A stretch of DNA of 64,000 nucleotides from Silvibacterium bohemicum (GTDB lineage: Bacteria > Acidobacteriota > Terriglobia > Terriglobales > Acidobacteriaceae). The stretch is from positions 34,154 through 98,153 of the forward strand of contig NZ_LBHJ01000012.1 in the NCBI RefSeq assembly GCF_001006305.1, given 5' to 3'. Under the pieces are notes generated by a model, which searched no databases, was not told the DNA's origin, and saw only the letters and a list, made by a program, of their open reading frames with translations. Positions 1 to 9,222 of the stretch are shown piece after piece (position 1 is the stretch's first letter; every line of letters begins with the position of its first letter). The translations under genes were made by a program, and so were the position numbers.

Positions 1-215
1 AGCTGATCTTCCATCGCGAAAACCGGCAGATTCTCGGCGTGCACATCATCGGGGAGGGCGCGGCAGAGCTGGTCCACATCGGTCAGGCAGTGATGACCTT
101 GAATGGCACAGTGGACTACTTCATCGATACCGTGTTCAACTATCCCACTCTGGCTGAATGCTACAAAGCTGCGGCGTTTAACGGTGTGAACCGCCTCGCC
201 CGCTTCGGAGAATAG
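1..215 (+). CDS. sthA: Soluble NAD(P) transhydrogenase, C-terminal fragment
   Basis: Only the last 70 codons are inside the window; the gene enters from the left and stops at TAG 213-215. The segment is the dimerisation domain of a pyridine nucleotide-disulfide oxidoreductase: [18 protein letters not shown] followed by [20 protein letters not shown]. The FNYPT(L/M)AE stretch followed by a short N-G-x-N-R-L tail matches the soluble transhydrogenase SthA/UdhA better than lipoamide dehydrogenase, which carries the catalytic HAHPT motif here. SthA equilibrates NADH and NADPH in the cytoplasm. The ROK kinase gene begins 29 bp downstream on the same strand. A related FAD enzyme cannot be excluded because the N-terminus is missing. 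Confidence 0.75.
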   Translation, partial: LIFHRENRQILGVHIIGEGAAELVHIGQAVMTLNGTVDYFIDTVFNYPTLAECYKAAAFNGVNRLARFGE

Positions 216-244
216 GCAGAGCGAAAGGAAACAAGAGCGACGAT

Positions 245-1165
245 ATGGCAAGAACCGTTGGCGTTACCATGACAGACCGCGTCGTCGCGGGCCTGATCGA
301 CGATCACAAAATAAGTGGAGAGCTGCTGCGCTATCCCTTGGCCGGAGCGGTCATCGACGGCCAGGCGGACGAGATGGATTCGCTGATCGAAATGCCGGCC
401 GATGGGCTGTGCGAACTGATCTGCGACAAGATCGCGCAACTCGTTCCCGCGGGAAGCCAGGTGGAAGCAGTCGGTGTGGCCATGCCTGGCATCATCCGCA
501 ATGGCATCATCGAGGACTCGCCCAATCTGCCCCAGCTCAAAGGGGCGCACGTCGAAGAAGCCGTCCGTACTGGATTAGCCGCACGCAATCTCGTCTCGCC
601 CGTAACCATCCTGAACGATGCCGACGCTGCAGCTGCCGGATTGGCTGCAACCCGCGGCCAGCTGGACCGGCTGGTGCGGGTGTGGACCATCGGCAACGGC
701 ATCGGCTTTGGCCGCTTCCCCTATACCGAGGGCCCGTGGGAAGGCGGCCACATGGTCGTCACCCTCGATCCCAAGGAAAATTACTGCGCCTGCGGTGGAA
801 GAGGTCATCTCGAAGGCATCATGGGGCACCGCGCCATGCGCCTGCGCTTCCTCGATCTCGAACCGGATGAGGTCTTCGAGCACGCACGCAAGGGAGACAA
901 GCGCTGCCAGGATTTCGTCGAACGCTGGCATCTCGGCGTCGCAGCGGCAACCGCGTCGCAGATTCATCTCGAAGGCCCGGGACGCTTCTACTTCACCGGC
1001 CGCAACATCCAGCGGCTCGATCTCTCCCGCCTGAAAGACCACCTCTACCAGATGGTCAAGATGAGCCCCCTGCAGAGCTACACGCTGGAGGTTCTACCCG
1101 AAGACCCAACCCTCGCCGTCATCGGAGCCGCAGCCGCAGCCGAGCACGCCAGCAAAGGCTGCTGA
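245..1165 (+). CDS. ROK-family sugar kinase-like protein
   Basis: A 306-residue protein of the ROK family (sugar kinases and related repressors). No helix-turn-helix precedes the kinase fold, so a kinase is more likely than a NagC/XylR-type repressor. The sugar-site Asp region reads ILNDADAAAAG (about residues 120-130), and the zinc-type ROK signature CACGGRGHLEG lies near residue 180, with His where many members have Cys. The usual N-terminal phosphate-1 motif (DxGGT) is degenerate: the start reads MARTVGVTMTDRVVAG, so activity is uncertain. An AAAGGA element lies ahead of the ATG at 245. The sugar substrate cannot be inferred. Confidence 0.75.
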   Translation: MARTVGVTMTDRVVAGLIDDHKISGELLRYPLAGAVIDGQADEMDSLIEMPADGLCELICDKIAQLVPAGSQVEAVGVAMPGIIRNGIIEDSPNLPQLKGAHVEEAVRTGLAARNLVSPVTILNDADAAAAGLAATRGQLDRLVRVWTIGNGIGFGRFPYTEGPWEGGHMVVTLDPKENYCACGGRGHLEGIMGHRAMRLRFLDLEPDEVFEHARKGDKRCQDFVERWHLGVAAATASQIHLEGPGRFYFTGRNIQRLDLSRLKDHLYQMVKMSPLQSYTLEVLPEDPTLAVIGAAAAAEHASKGC

Positions 1166-1169
1166 CCTG

Positions 1170-1206
1170 GAGCATTTTTCCCACAGGTGTAATAGGAAAA
1201 ATGCTC
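1170..1206. terminator. Perfect inverted repeat between convergent genes
   Basis: GAGCATTTTTCC (1170-1181) and GGAAAAATGCTC (1195-1206) form a perfect 12-bp stem with a 13-nt loop. It lies between the ROK gene and the convergent glycosyltransferase gene and touches the latter's stop codon. The A/T runs sit inside the stem, so it may act as a two-way terminator, although it is not a classical GC-rich hairpin. Confidence 0.5.
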
Positions 1207-2723
1207 TAACGCTCTGAAATCGTCCCTATAACAAGATTTCCCGCTTGATGCAGCTCCGTAAAAAGCATGTTCGCGGGAATATCTGCCAGGAGACGTTTTG
1301 GAATCAGAAGCAGGTGAAGCTGCACACTCACAAAATCCCGAAGGGGTAGCGGATTGAAAAATTCCGTCTCCCGTCCGGTATCTTTTGGCCGCTGCAGCAG
1401 CCAGACCTGCTGCGTCTTTTTTCTCGTGTAGAAGATTGCCGATGGTAGATCCATCCAGCCATCGTCATCGCATAACAGCACGGGCTCCGATACCTGCTGC
1501 TGGGCTTCGCCGCGTAGCAGCAGAATAAAATTCTTGTCCGCGTGCACCGCCGCGACAGCGGTACTGGGTGAAGTTACGCGCTCTCGCAATCCCTTGGTAA
1601 GAAATACCGCAAGAAGAAAAGCTGCCACTGCTCCAACGGCCGCTACCAAGCATGTTCTCCATCGCCGGCGCGCGGCAAAAATCGGAGCGGTCCAGCTACA
1701 GATGCCATCGGCGGTAAGCAAAGCAATCGCTGGATACATGGGCACGATATAGCGTGGCAAACGGGTCTGGCTCGCTGTAAAAAGCGCAAAAACCACCAGT
1801 GCAAAAACCCTGTATTCCCGAAACTCTCTCTCGCGAAAACCTCTCCACAACACAATGGGAAAGACCAAGACCCATGGCGATGCAAAAGCCAGCAGCACTT
1901 CCATGAAGAACCACGGTGGGTTGTTGTGAAGTTCGAGCGTGGAGGTAGCGCGCGCCAGCATCTGCTTGCCTAGATACTCGCGAACGAAAGGCATCCCATA
2001 CTCGCGATACATCACCACATGCCAGGGCAGAACCAGCACCAGGAAGAGCAGTAAACCCAGAAAAAATCGCCGATCGAACACCCGCAGCGGCCAGCGCTCC
2101 CACAGCAACAGGATCACGAGTGTCAGCGGAATAACGATTGCCGCCGCACCTTTGGTCATCACCGCAATGCTGAGTCCAATCCAGAAGAGAAACCAGCCGC
2201 GGCCCATGATCTGCTGCCCCAGATCCCCGCGAAGTCGAGTGATGCCGCACAGCGACACGCAGCAGCCGAGCGTGAGAAGCATATCCACCTCGCCCGTATG
2301 GCACGCGCGCACAAAGCCGAGCGTCAAAAACAGGACCAGGGTGGATGCCCAGGCCGCAGCCAGTCCGCGCACCCGCGCCAGCTGTCCATGAATCAGGCCG
2401 GCAACCGCGATACCGGAAAATGCCGAAACTGCCCGCGCCCAGAATTCATTGACAGCAAAGAGTCGAAAGCACGCCGCCGTCAGCCACATGGAGAGCGGAG
2501 GCTTCTCAAACCATGGATGAAATTGCCACGTCAGGGTAAAGCTGAATCGCCCGAGCAGCTCCCTCGCGATCTCGGCATAGATCGCCTCATCCCAATCGGC
2601 CAGCGGCTTATGCCCCAGAAGCGGCAAAAACGCCGCAGCCGCCACGATCATCGACAGCACAGTGGAAGTAATCCACCGGCGCTTCTGGCCGGCATTTTCA
2701 CCAGCCAGTGGAGATCCGTTCAT
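1206..2723 (-). CDS. GT-C glycosyltransferase, family 39 / ArnT-like
   Basis: An integral membrane protein of about 505 residues with many hydrophobic segments. Near residues 30-60 it has PLADWDEAIYAEIARELL, then FHPWFEKPPLSMWLTA. The acidic D-W-D-E and the KPP loop are the first periplasmic loop of the GT39/PMT/ArnT glycosyltransferases, which transfer a sugar from a polyprenyl-phosphate donor to lipid or protein outside the inner membrane. The ATG at 2723 was preferred; an in-frame TTG at 2750 would add nine residues. It has no operon partner, being convergent with the ROK gene. The acceptor (lipid A, glycan or protein) cannot be told from sequence. Confidence 0.8.
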   Translation of the reverse strand: MNGSPLAGENAGQKRRWITSTVLSMIVAAAAFLPLLGHKPLADWDEAIYAEIARELLGRFSFTLTWQFHPWFEKPPLSMWLTAACFRLFAVNEFWARAVSAFSGIAVAGLIHGQLARVRGLAAAWASTLVLFLTLGFVRACHTGEVDMLLTLGCCVSLCGITRLRGDLGQQIMGRGWFLFWIGLSIAVMTKGAAAIVIPLTLVILLLWERWPLRVFDRRFFLGLLLFLVLVLPWHVVMYREYGMPFVREYLGKQMLARATSTLELHNNPPWFFMEVLLAFASPWVLVFPIVLWRGFREREFREYRVFALVVFALFTASQTRLPRYIVPMYPAIALLTADGICSWTAPIFAARRRWRTCLVAAVGAVAAFLLAVFLTKGLRERVTSPSTAVAAVHADKNFILLLRGEAQQQVSEPVLLCDDDGWMDLPSAIFYTRKKTQQVWLLQRPKDTGRETEFFNPLPLRDFVSVQLHLLLIPKRLLADIPANMLFTELHQAGNLVIGTISER

Positions 2724-2834
2724 CAGGCCTAAACCCCGCTCAGTTTGCAAAACAGAATGACCGCAAACATCCGCCTGCCTCTCCGCTCTCGAAGATGGCG
2801 CGGGTCTCGCAATCGAAGCGCGGCGCGTTTGACT

Positions 2835-4265
2835 CTAGCGGTAGCTTCGCTGGTAAGTCCGCGTGATGCGGTCGTGCCAGGTCATGCGGTCGTCGTCGAG
2901 AAAGGCCCACAGCACGCCCAGGCCGAGCGGAAGCGCCGAGAGCAGCAATGCTGCGACCCGGTTCCGCATGGTCTTCCGCGTGGGATTCTCGTCGTCGAAG
3001 GTGCAGAGCGCAATCTTGGCGTAGCGCATCCCCGGCGTGCCGTCGGCATAGGTAAAGAAAAGCCACTGATAGAGCGCGAAGAAGGCCACCAGCAAAGCTC
3101 CGGCTGCAGCGAAGGCCGGCTTGCCCATCGGCGGATGCGTGGTGCAGGCGACAAAGACCAGCACAAAGAGCGTGAACGCAATCAGCACCAGCGCGGCGTC
3201 GACGATGCCTGCCATCAGGCGGTCCTCCATCGGCGCGATGTGCAGCGGCAGCATCTCCAGCAGCGGCGAATACGGCTTCTCAGGCCGCCGCTCCGGGCTG
3301 CCCGATGCGCGGGCCGGCTGGCGGCCCAGCGGCCGTTCCCCGCCCTCGTTCTGATCCGTCCGGGCGTCGAGTTGGATGGTATGCCATTCGGGAAGGATCT
3401 GATCCACGACCGGCTCCTTGTAAAGCGCTTCGTGCGAGATGGCCTCGGGTTCGACTTCGAAAATCCTCAGCTGCGCCGCTTCCGGCTCACCCTCCGAGTC
3501 GCGCAGAGGACCCTCGGCGATGCGGGGACGAGCCTTGCGGGTCGCCACCAACTCTCTTGGGAATTCGATGAGTTTGGCGGGCAGAGGTTGTGCGGCCGCG
3601 ATGAAGGCGTCCTCGAACGGGTCTTCTATGTTGGTGGGATAGTCCTCGATGATGCGCGGACGAGACGGCGCCGGCTCCCGGTTCTGGGACTCGTGCGAGG
3701 GCGCCTGGCGGCTCTGCGGCAGGGAATCCGGATGGATATGGTACTGGATGCGCGCAGGCGCAGGCTCGACGATCGAGACGGGAGCTTCGTGCGTCCGGTC
3801 TTCTTCCGCCCGGGCCTCTTCACGGAGAACTCGCGCGGGCGCGACGAACCCCGGTTCGCGATCGAGAACGAGCTCCGGCCCGAGTTCCGGCTCAAGATCG
3901 GTCTCGGTATCCAGACCCGCCCCTAGGCCTGTCAGGATGGCCTGTGCCGCAGCATGAGCCTGCTGTGCAGCAACAGCCGCAGCCTCGGCCGCACGAGCCG
4001 CGTTGGCGGCCTCGGCGGCCAGCATCTGGCTGTAAGTCGGCGCCTTCGAATAGCGTTCCGCCACTCGGGCCGCCACGCGAGCCGAGCGCGATTCCTGGCG
4101 TGCCGCCTCCAGGCCCGGCAACGCCGGCTGCTCCGCGCCGGAACGCGTGCGACGGGTGCGGTGCGCATCGAGGCGTGCATTCACTTCCTGCTTCCAGGAA
4201 GGAAGCCTCTGGGGTACGTCTTCGAACTCGGACGTCTGCTGCGAAGAACTGGAAGAAGCGCTCAA
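2835..4265 (-). CDS. RDD-domain membrane protein with long Ala/Glu-rich N-terminus
   Basis: A 476-residue protein. Residues 1-340 are charged, low-complexity and probably cytoplasmic, with an Ala-rich helical stretch (AAEAANAARAAEAA) near residue 80. The C-terminal 130 residues form an RDD domain: the family's Arg and Asp are seen in MEDRLMAGIVDAALVLIAF, followed by two further membrane segments and the closing DDDRMTWHDRITRTYQ. The RDD family is poorly defined and has been linked to ion transport or membrane scaffolding. The start is TTG at 4265 with GAGG about nine bases upstream; no in-frame ATG occurs for about 80 codons. It is divergent from lptD. Confidence 0.75.
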   Translation of the reverse strand: MSASSSSSQQTSEFEDVPQRLPSWKQEVNARLDAHRTRRTRSGAEQPALPGLEAARQESRSARVAARVAERYSKAPTYSQMLAAEAANAARAAEAAAVAAQQAHAAAQAILTGLGAGLDTETDLEPELGPELVLDREPGFVAPARVLREEARAEEDRTHEAPVSIVEPAPARIQYHIHPDSLPQSRQAPSHESQNREPAPSRPRIIEDYPTNIEDPFEDAFIAAAQPLPAKLIEFPRELVATRKARPRIAEGPLRDSEGEPEAAQLRIFEVEPEAISHEALYKEPVVDQILPEWHTIQLDARTDQNEGGERPLGRQPARASGSPERRPEKPYSPLLEMLPLHIAPMEDRLMAGIVDAALVLIAFTLFVLVFVACTTHPPMGKPAFAAAGALLVAFFALYQWLFFTYADGTPGMRYAKIALCTFDDENPTRKTMRNRVAALLLSALPLGLGVLWAFLDDDRMTWHDRITRTYQRSYR

Positions 4266-4531
4266 CGGATAATCCTCGTTTCCTATCGGGGCGCAGCCTG
4301 CTTCCGGGTATCCCTGACGAGACGAAACCCGGAAGAAACGCGTCTGTTGTGTGTGTCAACGTGCGTGATGGAAAGAGACGGAGGTCGGTGCTGGTATCGG
4401 AACACACTTCTGGCGGCCATCGGTATATCTCCAATGTCGGCGAGAGAACGATATTTCGAGCCAGAGCTGCGGAGCTTCCAGGCAAAAGAGCCGGGGATGA
4501 AAGCTTTGCTATCCTTGAGGTGCCCCTTGCA

Positions 4532-7171
4532 ATGAGAGCCCGCAACTTTTGGTGTACCACGCTGCTGCTGCTATGTCATCCGCAGCTTTGGTCACAGGCA
4601 TTAACGAAGCAGTTTCCTCCCGCGGGTCCGGCAAGCGCGCAAAGTGCAAACGGGCCACGTGTGGACGCCCCCGCAGAAGCCGCCTCGGCCTCCGCGAGCA
4701 TTCCCGACCCTGCCGACGCCGATCCTGACGATGCCAGCGTTTCCAGCACCATCCCCGAGGCCCACGTCGTTCCTCCGCCGCCCGTCGGTCTGCCCGTCAA
4801 GATCGAGGCAGTGACGCAGACCTCGGTCAAGACCGACGCCGGAGTGGTCTACACCCTGCTTGGCAATGTCGTCATCCACTACAAGGACTACGTGATCTCC
4901 GCCGATCGCGCGACCTACAACCAGGACACCGGCGACATAGTTGCCCAGGGCAATCTTCGCGTCGACGGCGGACCGGACCAGGCGCACCTGCGCGCCTCGC
5001 ACGGAACCATGAATCCCGATGCCCATATCGCGCACTATTACGACGTAACCGGCACCCTGGGCCAGGGCCGCACATCGCAGGTCAAGGCCGTTACCAATTT
5101 CATTCCCGGTGTCGGAGCCATCGCGCAGAGCAAGCCCCAGCTGGCCTCATCCAGCCCCTTCGCCATATCCGGCAAGGAGTTCATCCAGACTGGCGAGCAG
5201 AGCTATCACGTCATCCAGGGAACCATGACCTCCTGCAGCCTGCCCAACCCGGACTGGCAACTGATCGCGCGCAATTTCTTCCTCCAGAACGGAGTCGCCA
5301 GGGGCAAGAGCAGCGTCTTCGAGCTGAAAGGACTGCCGATAGTCCACAAGGTGCCGGTCTTCTACATGCCCTACGTGACCCACGCGATCAACGGCGATTC
5401 CCGACAGTCGGGAATCGAGATCCCCATCCTCGGCAATGACACCACCAAGGGATTCATCTTCGGCGAGGAAATCTATTTCGTACTCGGGCGCAGCGCCGAC
5501 CTGACCGTCGGAGCCCAGTACTTCTCCAAGCGCGGCTTCGCTCCCTCGGCCATCTTCCGCTTGCGTGGGCGCGGCAACGACTTCGCCACATTCCGCTTCC
5601 AAAGCCTGCTCGATCGGCTTCCCGGAAACGAAAACCAGGGCGGCGTGGACATGCTCTTCGACGGCCGCCACGATTTCGATACCGAGACGCGCAGCGTTGC
5701 CGACATCGAATACCTGAGCTCCTACGCCTACCGCCAGGAGTTCGAAGACAACTACTCCGTCGCCATCAACTCGGAAGTCAAGTCTCAGGCCTTTCTCGCC
5801 CACTCCCACCAGGCCCTCGCCGAAAGCATCGCCTTCAATCGCTATCAGAGCTTCGAAAGCAGCGCCGGCACCGTAACCGGAGAGCAGGAGATCACCATCC
5901 TGCACGTTCCCTCGCTGACCTTCGATGGCATCGATCAGTATCTCGAGGGCACCCCGCTGATGTGGGGAGTCACTGCGAGCGGCAGCGGCCTTTCCCGAAC
6001 CGAGCCCGGCTTCCAGACCTCGCACGTCGTGCCGCGGCTGGATGTCTATCCTCACCTGGCGCTGCCTGTGCATTTCTATGGCTGGACTTTTCGCCCGGTG
6101 GTAGGCCTGCGTGACACCTTCTACGGGAAGAGCCAGAACCCTGGCCCCCTGGGCATCGTCCCGACCGAGCGCGATGCCACCCTGAACCGCAAAGACTTCG
6201 AGGCCGGCCTGGACTTCCGCCCCCCCGCACTCCAGCGTGACTTCTCAACGCCCTGGCTGGAACACCTCCTGGGCGCAGACGTGCGCCACACCCTGGAACC
6301 CGATGTGCAGTACAAGTACGTGACCGGAATCAATGACTTCGATTCCACCCTGCGCTTCGACTCCGTGGACGTAGCCAGCAACACGAACGAGCTGGAATAT
6401 TCGCTCACCCAGCGCCTGTTTCTGCGCCACCTGCGCCCGCATCCCTGCACCGGAGACGAAGCGCTCGGCCCTGACGACACCTGTGCCGGGGAAACCGTGA
6501 ACTGGCTGAGCTGGCAGGTCGCGCAAAAGTATTTCTTCGACGACCACTTCGGCGGAGCCATCACCCCGCGCAGCCGCAATGTGCTGGACACCACCCTCGA
6601 CCTGACCGGCGTAGCCTTTCTGGCCCGGGAGCGGGCCTACTCGCCCGTGATCTCCAGGCTGCGCTGGCAGACGACCTCATCCACCAACCTCGAATGGGAC
6701 GTCGACTACGACACCAAGACCGGCCGGCTCGACTCCAGCAATATCTTCGCCGCTTACAAGCACGGCGATTACACCTTCACCTTCGGCGATGCCCACCTGC
6801 ATACGCTGCCCGGCGCAGAACCCGCGAGCACGGCCACAGCAACCCCGTCCGGAACGACCACCCCGGCATCAACCTCCACCGCCGCAGCAACGGAGACCAA
6901 CTTCAATCAGGTCCGGCTGTCGGCGATCTACGGAAACTCGATCAAGCCGGGGCTAAGTACGGGAATCAACGCCGGATACGATTTCACTCTCGACAAGCTC
7001 CAATATGGCGGCGTGCAGGCCAATTACAACTGGAACTGCTGCGGCTTGAGCTTCGAGGTGCGCCGCTATTCGCTGGGAACCGTGCCCGAACACACGACTT
7101 ATCTCTACAACTTCACGCTGGCAAATGTAGGATCTGCGGGCAGCCTCTCCTGGGCCACCAGGGTCTTCTAG
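4532..7171 (+). CDS. lptD: LPS-assembly protein LptD
   Basis: An outer-membrane beta-barrel of about 879 residues that, with LptE, inserts lipopolysaccharide into the outer leaflet. A hydrophobic signal starts at the ATG at 4532. A Pro/Ala-rich linker follows, then an LptA/OstA-like beta-jellyroll at about residues 88-170 (VVYTLLGNVVIHYKDYVISA, later TYNQDTGDIVAQGNLRVDGG). The barrel domain fills the rest. Cysteines occur in SCSLPNPDW near the start of the barrel and as a CC pair near the C-terminus (NYNWNCCGLSFEVRR), as in LptD proteins that need disulfide bonds. Upstream in-frame codons back to 3944 overlap the divergent RDD gene and are not credible. DsbA-like and SurA-like genes lie a few kilobases downstream. 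Confidence 0.9.
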   Translation: MRARNFWCTTLLLLCHPQLWSQALTKQFPPAGPASAQSANGPRVDAPAEAASASASIPDPADADPDDASVSSTIPEAHVVPPPPVGLPVKIEAVTQTSVKTDAGVVYTLLGNVVIHYKDYVISADRATYNQDTGDIVAQGNLRVDGGPDQAHLRASHGTMNPDAHIAHYYDVTGTLGQGRTSQVKAVTNFIPGVGAIAQSKPQLASSSPFAISGKEFIQTGEQSYHVIQGTMTSCSLPNPDWQLIARNFFLQNGVARGKSSVFELKGLPIVHKVPVFYMPYVTHAINGDSRQSGIEIPILGNDTTKGFIFGEEIYFVLGRSADLTVGAQYFSKRGFAPSAIFRLRGRGNDFATFRFQSLLDRLPGNENQGGVDMLFDGRHDFDTETRSVADIEYLSSYAYRQEFEDNYSVAINSEVKSQAFLAHSHQALAESIAFNRYQSFESSAGTVTGEQEITILHVPSLTFDGIDQYLEGTPLMWGVTASGSGLSRTEPGFQTSHVVPRLDVYPHLALPVHFYGWTFRPVVGLRDTFYGKSQNPGPLGIVPTERDATLNRKDFEAGLDFRPPALQRDFSTPWLEHLLGADVRHTLEPDVQYKYVTGINDFDSTLRFDSVDVASNTNELEYSLTQRLFLRHLRPHPCTGDEALGPDDTCAGETVNWLSWQVAQKYFFDDHFGGAITPRSRNVLDTTLDLTGVAFLARERAYSPVISRLRWQTTSSTNLEWDVDYDTKTGRLDSSNIFAAYKHGDYTFTFGDAHLHTLPGAEPASTATATPSGTTTPASTSTAAATETNFNQVRLSAIYGNSIKPGLSTGINAGYDFTLDKLQYGGVQANYNWNCCGLSFEVRRYSLGTVPEHTTYLYNFTLANVGSAGSLSWATRVF

Positions 7172-7298
7172 GACAAAAGCGCCCTTCAGGGACGGAACTC
7201 ATCATGGCCTCGCTTTGCAGCCCTGCCTTATCGACTCGCCTTGTGGCTTGACTTCGTCTTGGAAGCGTACGACCCTACAGGCCGTGCGTGAATGGGGC

Positions 7299-7450
7299 TC
7301 AGGTTGCTGACAAAGCACTGGTTTGGGGTAGATACGGCCTTCACGCCATGTGTAAAGCAGGTGAAATCGCCGTGGCTTTAGCCGCCGAGGGGAAACCCCG
7401 CTCGCCAAACAAGGTTGGTCATGATCTGGCAGCGGAGACAAAGGGCCTCA
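7299..7450. repeat. Degenerate dispersed repeat, copy 1
   Basis: The 307-bp gap after lptD holds a stretch resembling 40905-41045. Shared blocks in the same order are a 'ttg(c)tgacaaag' start, a 'tacggcctt' block, a palindromic 'ggcttTagcc' core, 'ccccgctcgc' and a 'ggtt(g/c)gtcat' end. No credible gene is seen in this gap. Confidence 0.5.
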
Positions 7451-7478
7451 GCCCTGGAACGAGGAAATTCGGATCAGC

Positions 7479-8015
7479 CTAGAGAGCTGCAGCCAGGCGC
7501 GGATGAAGTCCCGCATGATTCGCCTCGTAGAGGCAGAGCAGCCGGCGCAGCATCAGGTAATAAGACGATGCGACCTGGTGCAGATAAAAAGGAAAACGGA
7601 TCGGACGGCGATGCAGGGTAGCGTCGAACTTGATGCGGAAAAGAGCCCGCTTGAGCATGATCGCGTCTTGCCGCATGCGTTCCGCCACGATGGCGGCTTC
7701 GACCATGTTCCAGCGGCTGGCATAGGCGGCCAACGCAATCATGATGTCGGCATTCTGCTTCATGCGCCGCAGACCCTCCGGCCCGCCCAGCAGAGCCCAC
7801 ATATCACCCGGCTCGATTTGCAGCTGATGCCCATGCGGATCGATGTGGTCCAGAGCAACCAGCTCCAGTCCGCGGAAATGGACTGGCTGAAGCATCTGCA
7901 GTAGGTCGTCCCACTCCTTATCGCGGAGCTGCGTGACACCCTTCATCGACCAGAGAAGAGTGGCCCCGGTTGCGAGGACGGTACCGCCGGCGACGATAAG
8001 GTAGGGAAGGCTCAT
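7479..8015 (-). CDS. Membrane-anchored protein of unknown function, last gene of the peptide-array cluster
   Basis: A 178-residue protein with one N-terminal hydrophobic segment (residues about 4-24, PYLIVAGGTVLATGATLLWS) and a soluble, mostly helical remainder rich in Arg, Leu and Ala. No enzyme motif was recognised. Its ATG overlaps the stop of the preceding membrane-protein gene by four bases (ATGA), so the two are almost certainly translated together. The topology, a single anchor with a cytoplasmic or periplasmic body, is a prediction by eye. Its job is unknown; the context is the tandem 40-residue peptide genes upstream. Confidence 0.7.
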   Translation of the reverse strand: MSLPYLIVAGGTVLATGATLLWSMKGVTQLRDKEWDDLLQMLQPVHFRGLELVALDHIDPHGHQLQIEPGDMWALLGGPEGLRRMKQNADIMIALAAYASRWNMVEAAIVAERMRQDAIMLKRALFRIKFDATLHRRPIRFPFYLHQVASSYYLMLRRLLCLYEANHAGLHPRLAAAL

Positions 8016-8800
8016 GAGGACCGTCGCGAATCGGAGCGACTAACCAACTTGTCGACATAGTAGCCGAGCTGACGCTGCTGTTCAACCAAAAACTTGTGTC
8101 TTTCCGGTGAAACCACGCGGCTAGGCTCTTCCTGCCAGAAAATGAAAATCCAAAAGCCTAGAGCAACCAGATTCGCGAGATCCCCTACATATTGCAACCG
8201 CTGATAGAGGGTGGTATAGCCCAAATAACTATGAAAGGTCTCTACAACGAAAGTAATGAAGGCCCACATCGTCCAACCTTGGGCCAGCCCTATGACGTGA
8301 TTGCGCCACGCCAGGCCATACTGACGAGCTGTAACAAGAACGGCAATCGAGATCATGCAAGTTAGCATGATTGCAAACAGCTTGCCCTTGATCACCCATG
8401 CCCAGGTGTAGGTGGGGGCATGGGGACTGGCAATGAAAGTCAGCCCGAGCGCCGCAACCAGGCTGATTCCACATGCTGCCACCCAGAACGAACGCGCGCC
8501 GGATGCCCATCGGCCGAAGGGGCGGAATACCTGACGGGCAATTTCTACAACGACGGCAATTTGAAGAACGAACTCAATGGCTTGGCCGATCCAAAAGGCA
8601 TAGGAATACAGGCTCTGATCTTTGAAAGCAAAAAACAGAACAATGTTTTGGAGCGCGTCAAATCCTATCAGCGTCGCGAAAAACGGGAACTGACGCGCCC
8701 TCTTCTTGCCTATCAGGACGGCGAATAAAGCCGCGAAGGCAGAAAATCCGGCGATCCACAGCGCCACGTCTTTCCAGGTGAGGCCCATGGCTAATAGCAT
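8012..8800 (-). CDS. Multi-spanning (about 7 TM) membrane protein downstream of the peptide array
   Basis: A 262-residue protein with about seven hydrophobic segments, near residues 9-30, 38-58, 68-88, 104-124, 139-157, 168-190 and 204-224. It ends in a charged, probably cytoplasmic, tail of about 35 residues. No transporter, protease or kinase motif was recognised; the layout resembles bacterial 7TM sensor-type membrane domains without an output domain. It starts 49 bp after the last peptide gene (stop 8850) on the same strand and overlaps the next gene by four bases, so co-transcription is likely. A receptor or export role for the peptides is inference only. A second ATG at 8788 is possible. 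Confidence 0.75.
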   Translation of the reverse strand: MLLAMGLTWKDVALWIAGFSAFAALFAVLIGKKRARQFPFFATLIGFDALQNIVLFFAFKDQSLYSYAFWIGQAIEFVLQIAVVVEIARQVFRPFGRWASGARSFWVAACGISLVAALGLTFIASPHAPTYTWAWVIKGKLFAIMLTCMISIAVLVTARQYGLAWRNHVIGLAQGWTMWAFITFVVETFHSYLGYTTLYQRLQYVGDLANLVALGFWIFIFWQEEPSRVVSPERHKFLVEQQRQLGYYVDKLVSRSDSRRSS

Positions 8801-8849
8801 GAACCATCAACTCAACCGTAGTACAGGTAATTCCGCCAGAACTGTCTGC

Positions 8850-8972
8850 TTAACCTCGCAGCACGCCTGGCGGTAACGGCTCGGGCGCAGTGATCAACGA
8901 GGCGTAGGAAGTTGCGGCGAAGCCGGCCAGAATGGTAGCGGCGAGGACCAGATTGCGAACGATCTTGTTCAT
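8850..8972 (-). CDS. Small secreted peptide, array copy A (last transcribed)
   Basis: A 40-codon gene. The N-terminus MNKIVRNLVLAATILAGFAA is a textbook Sec signal peptide (KxxR charge, hydrophobic core, then TSYA as cleavage site). The predicted mature part is SLITAPEPLPPGVLRG. A GGAG Shine-Dalgarno lies seven to eight bases before the ATG. It differs from copy B by two residues in the signal peptide (TI for AV). The 7TM gene begins 49 bp downstream. Too short for ordinary gene calling; the support is the sevenfold repetition with conserved start, ribosome site, protein sequence and stop. Confidence 0.85.
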   Translation of the reverse strand: MNKIVRNLVLAATILAGFAATSYASLITAPEPLPPGVLRG

Positions 8973-9035
8973 AGTGAATCTCCAAATATGAAGTGAGTTC
9001 GAGATGCTTGGGTTGAGTGACAGCCGAGAAACGAC

Positions 9036-9158
9036 TTAGCCCCGCAGCACGCCTGGCGGTAACGGCTCGGGCGCAGTGATCAACGAAGCGTAAGAGGTTG
9101 CGGCGAAGCCGGCCAGAACGGCGGCGGCAAGGACCAAATTGCGAACGATCTTGTTCAT
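9036..9158 (-). CDS. Small secreted peptide, array copy B
   Basis: A 40-codon gene: signal peptide MNKIVRNLVLAAAVLAGFAA then TSYA, mature tail SLITAPEPLPPGVLRG. The ribosome site GGAG precedes the ATG in the shared context 'tttggagattcact'. The spacer to copy A is 63 bp and nearly the same as the spacer to copy C, which points to duplication of a gene-plus-spacer unit of about 186 bp. The mature part is identical to copy A. Confidence 0.85.
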   Translation of the reverse strand: MNKIVRNLVLAAAVLAGFAATSYASLITAPEPLPPGVLRG

Positions 9159-9222
9159 AGTGAATCTCCAAATATTGAAGTGAGTTCGAGATGCTTGGGT
9201 TGAGTGACAGTCTAGAAACGAC

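Noticed and set aside
3944..4531. N-terminal extension of lptD
   Set aside because: It overlaps the divergent RDD gene; the signal peptide starts at 4532.
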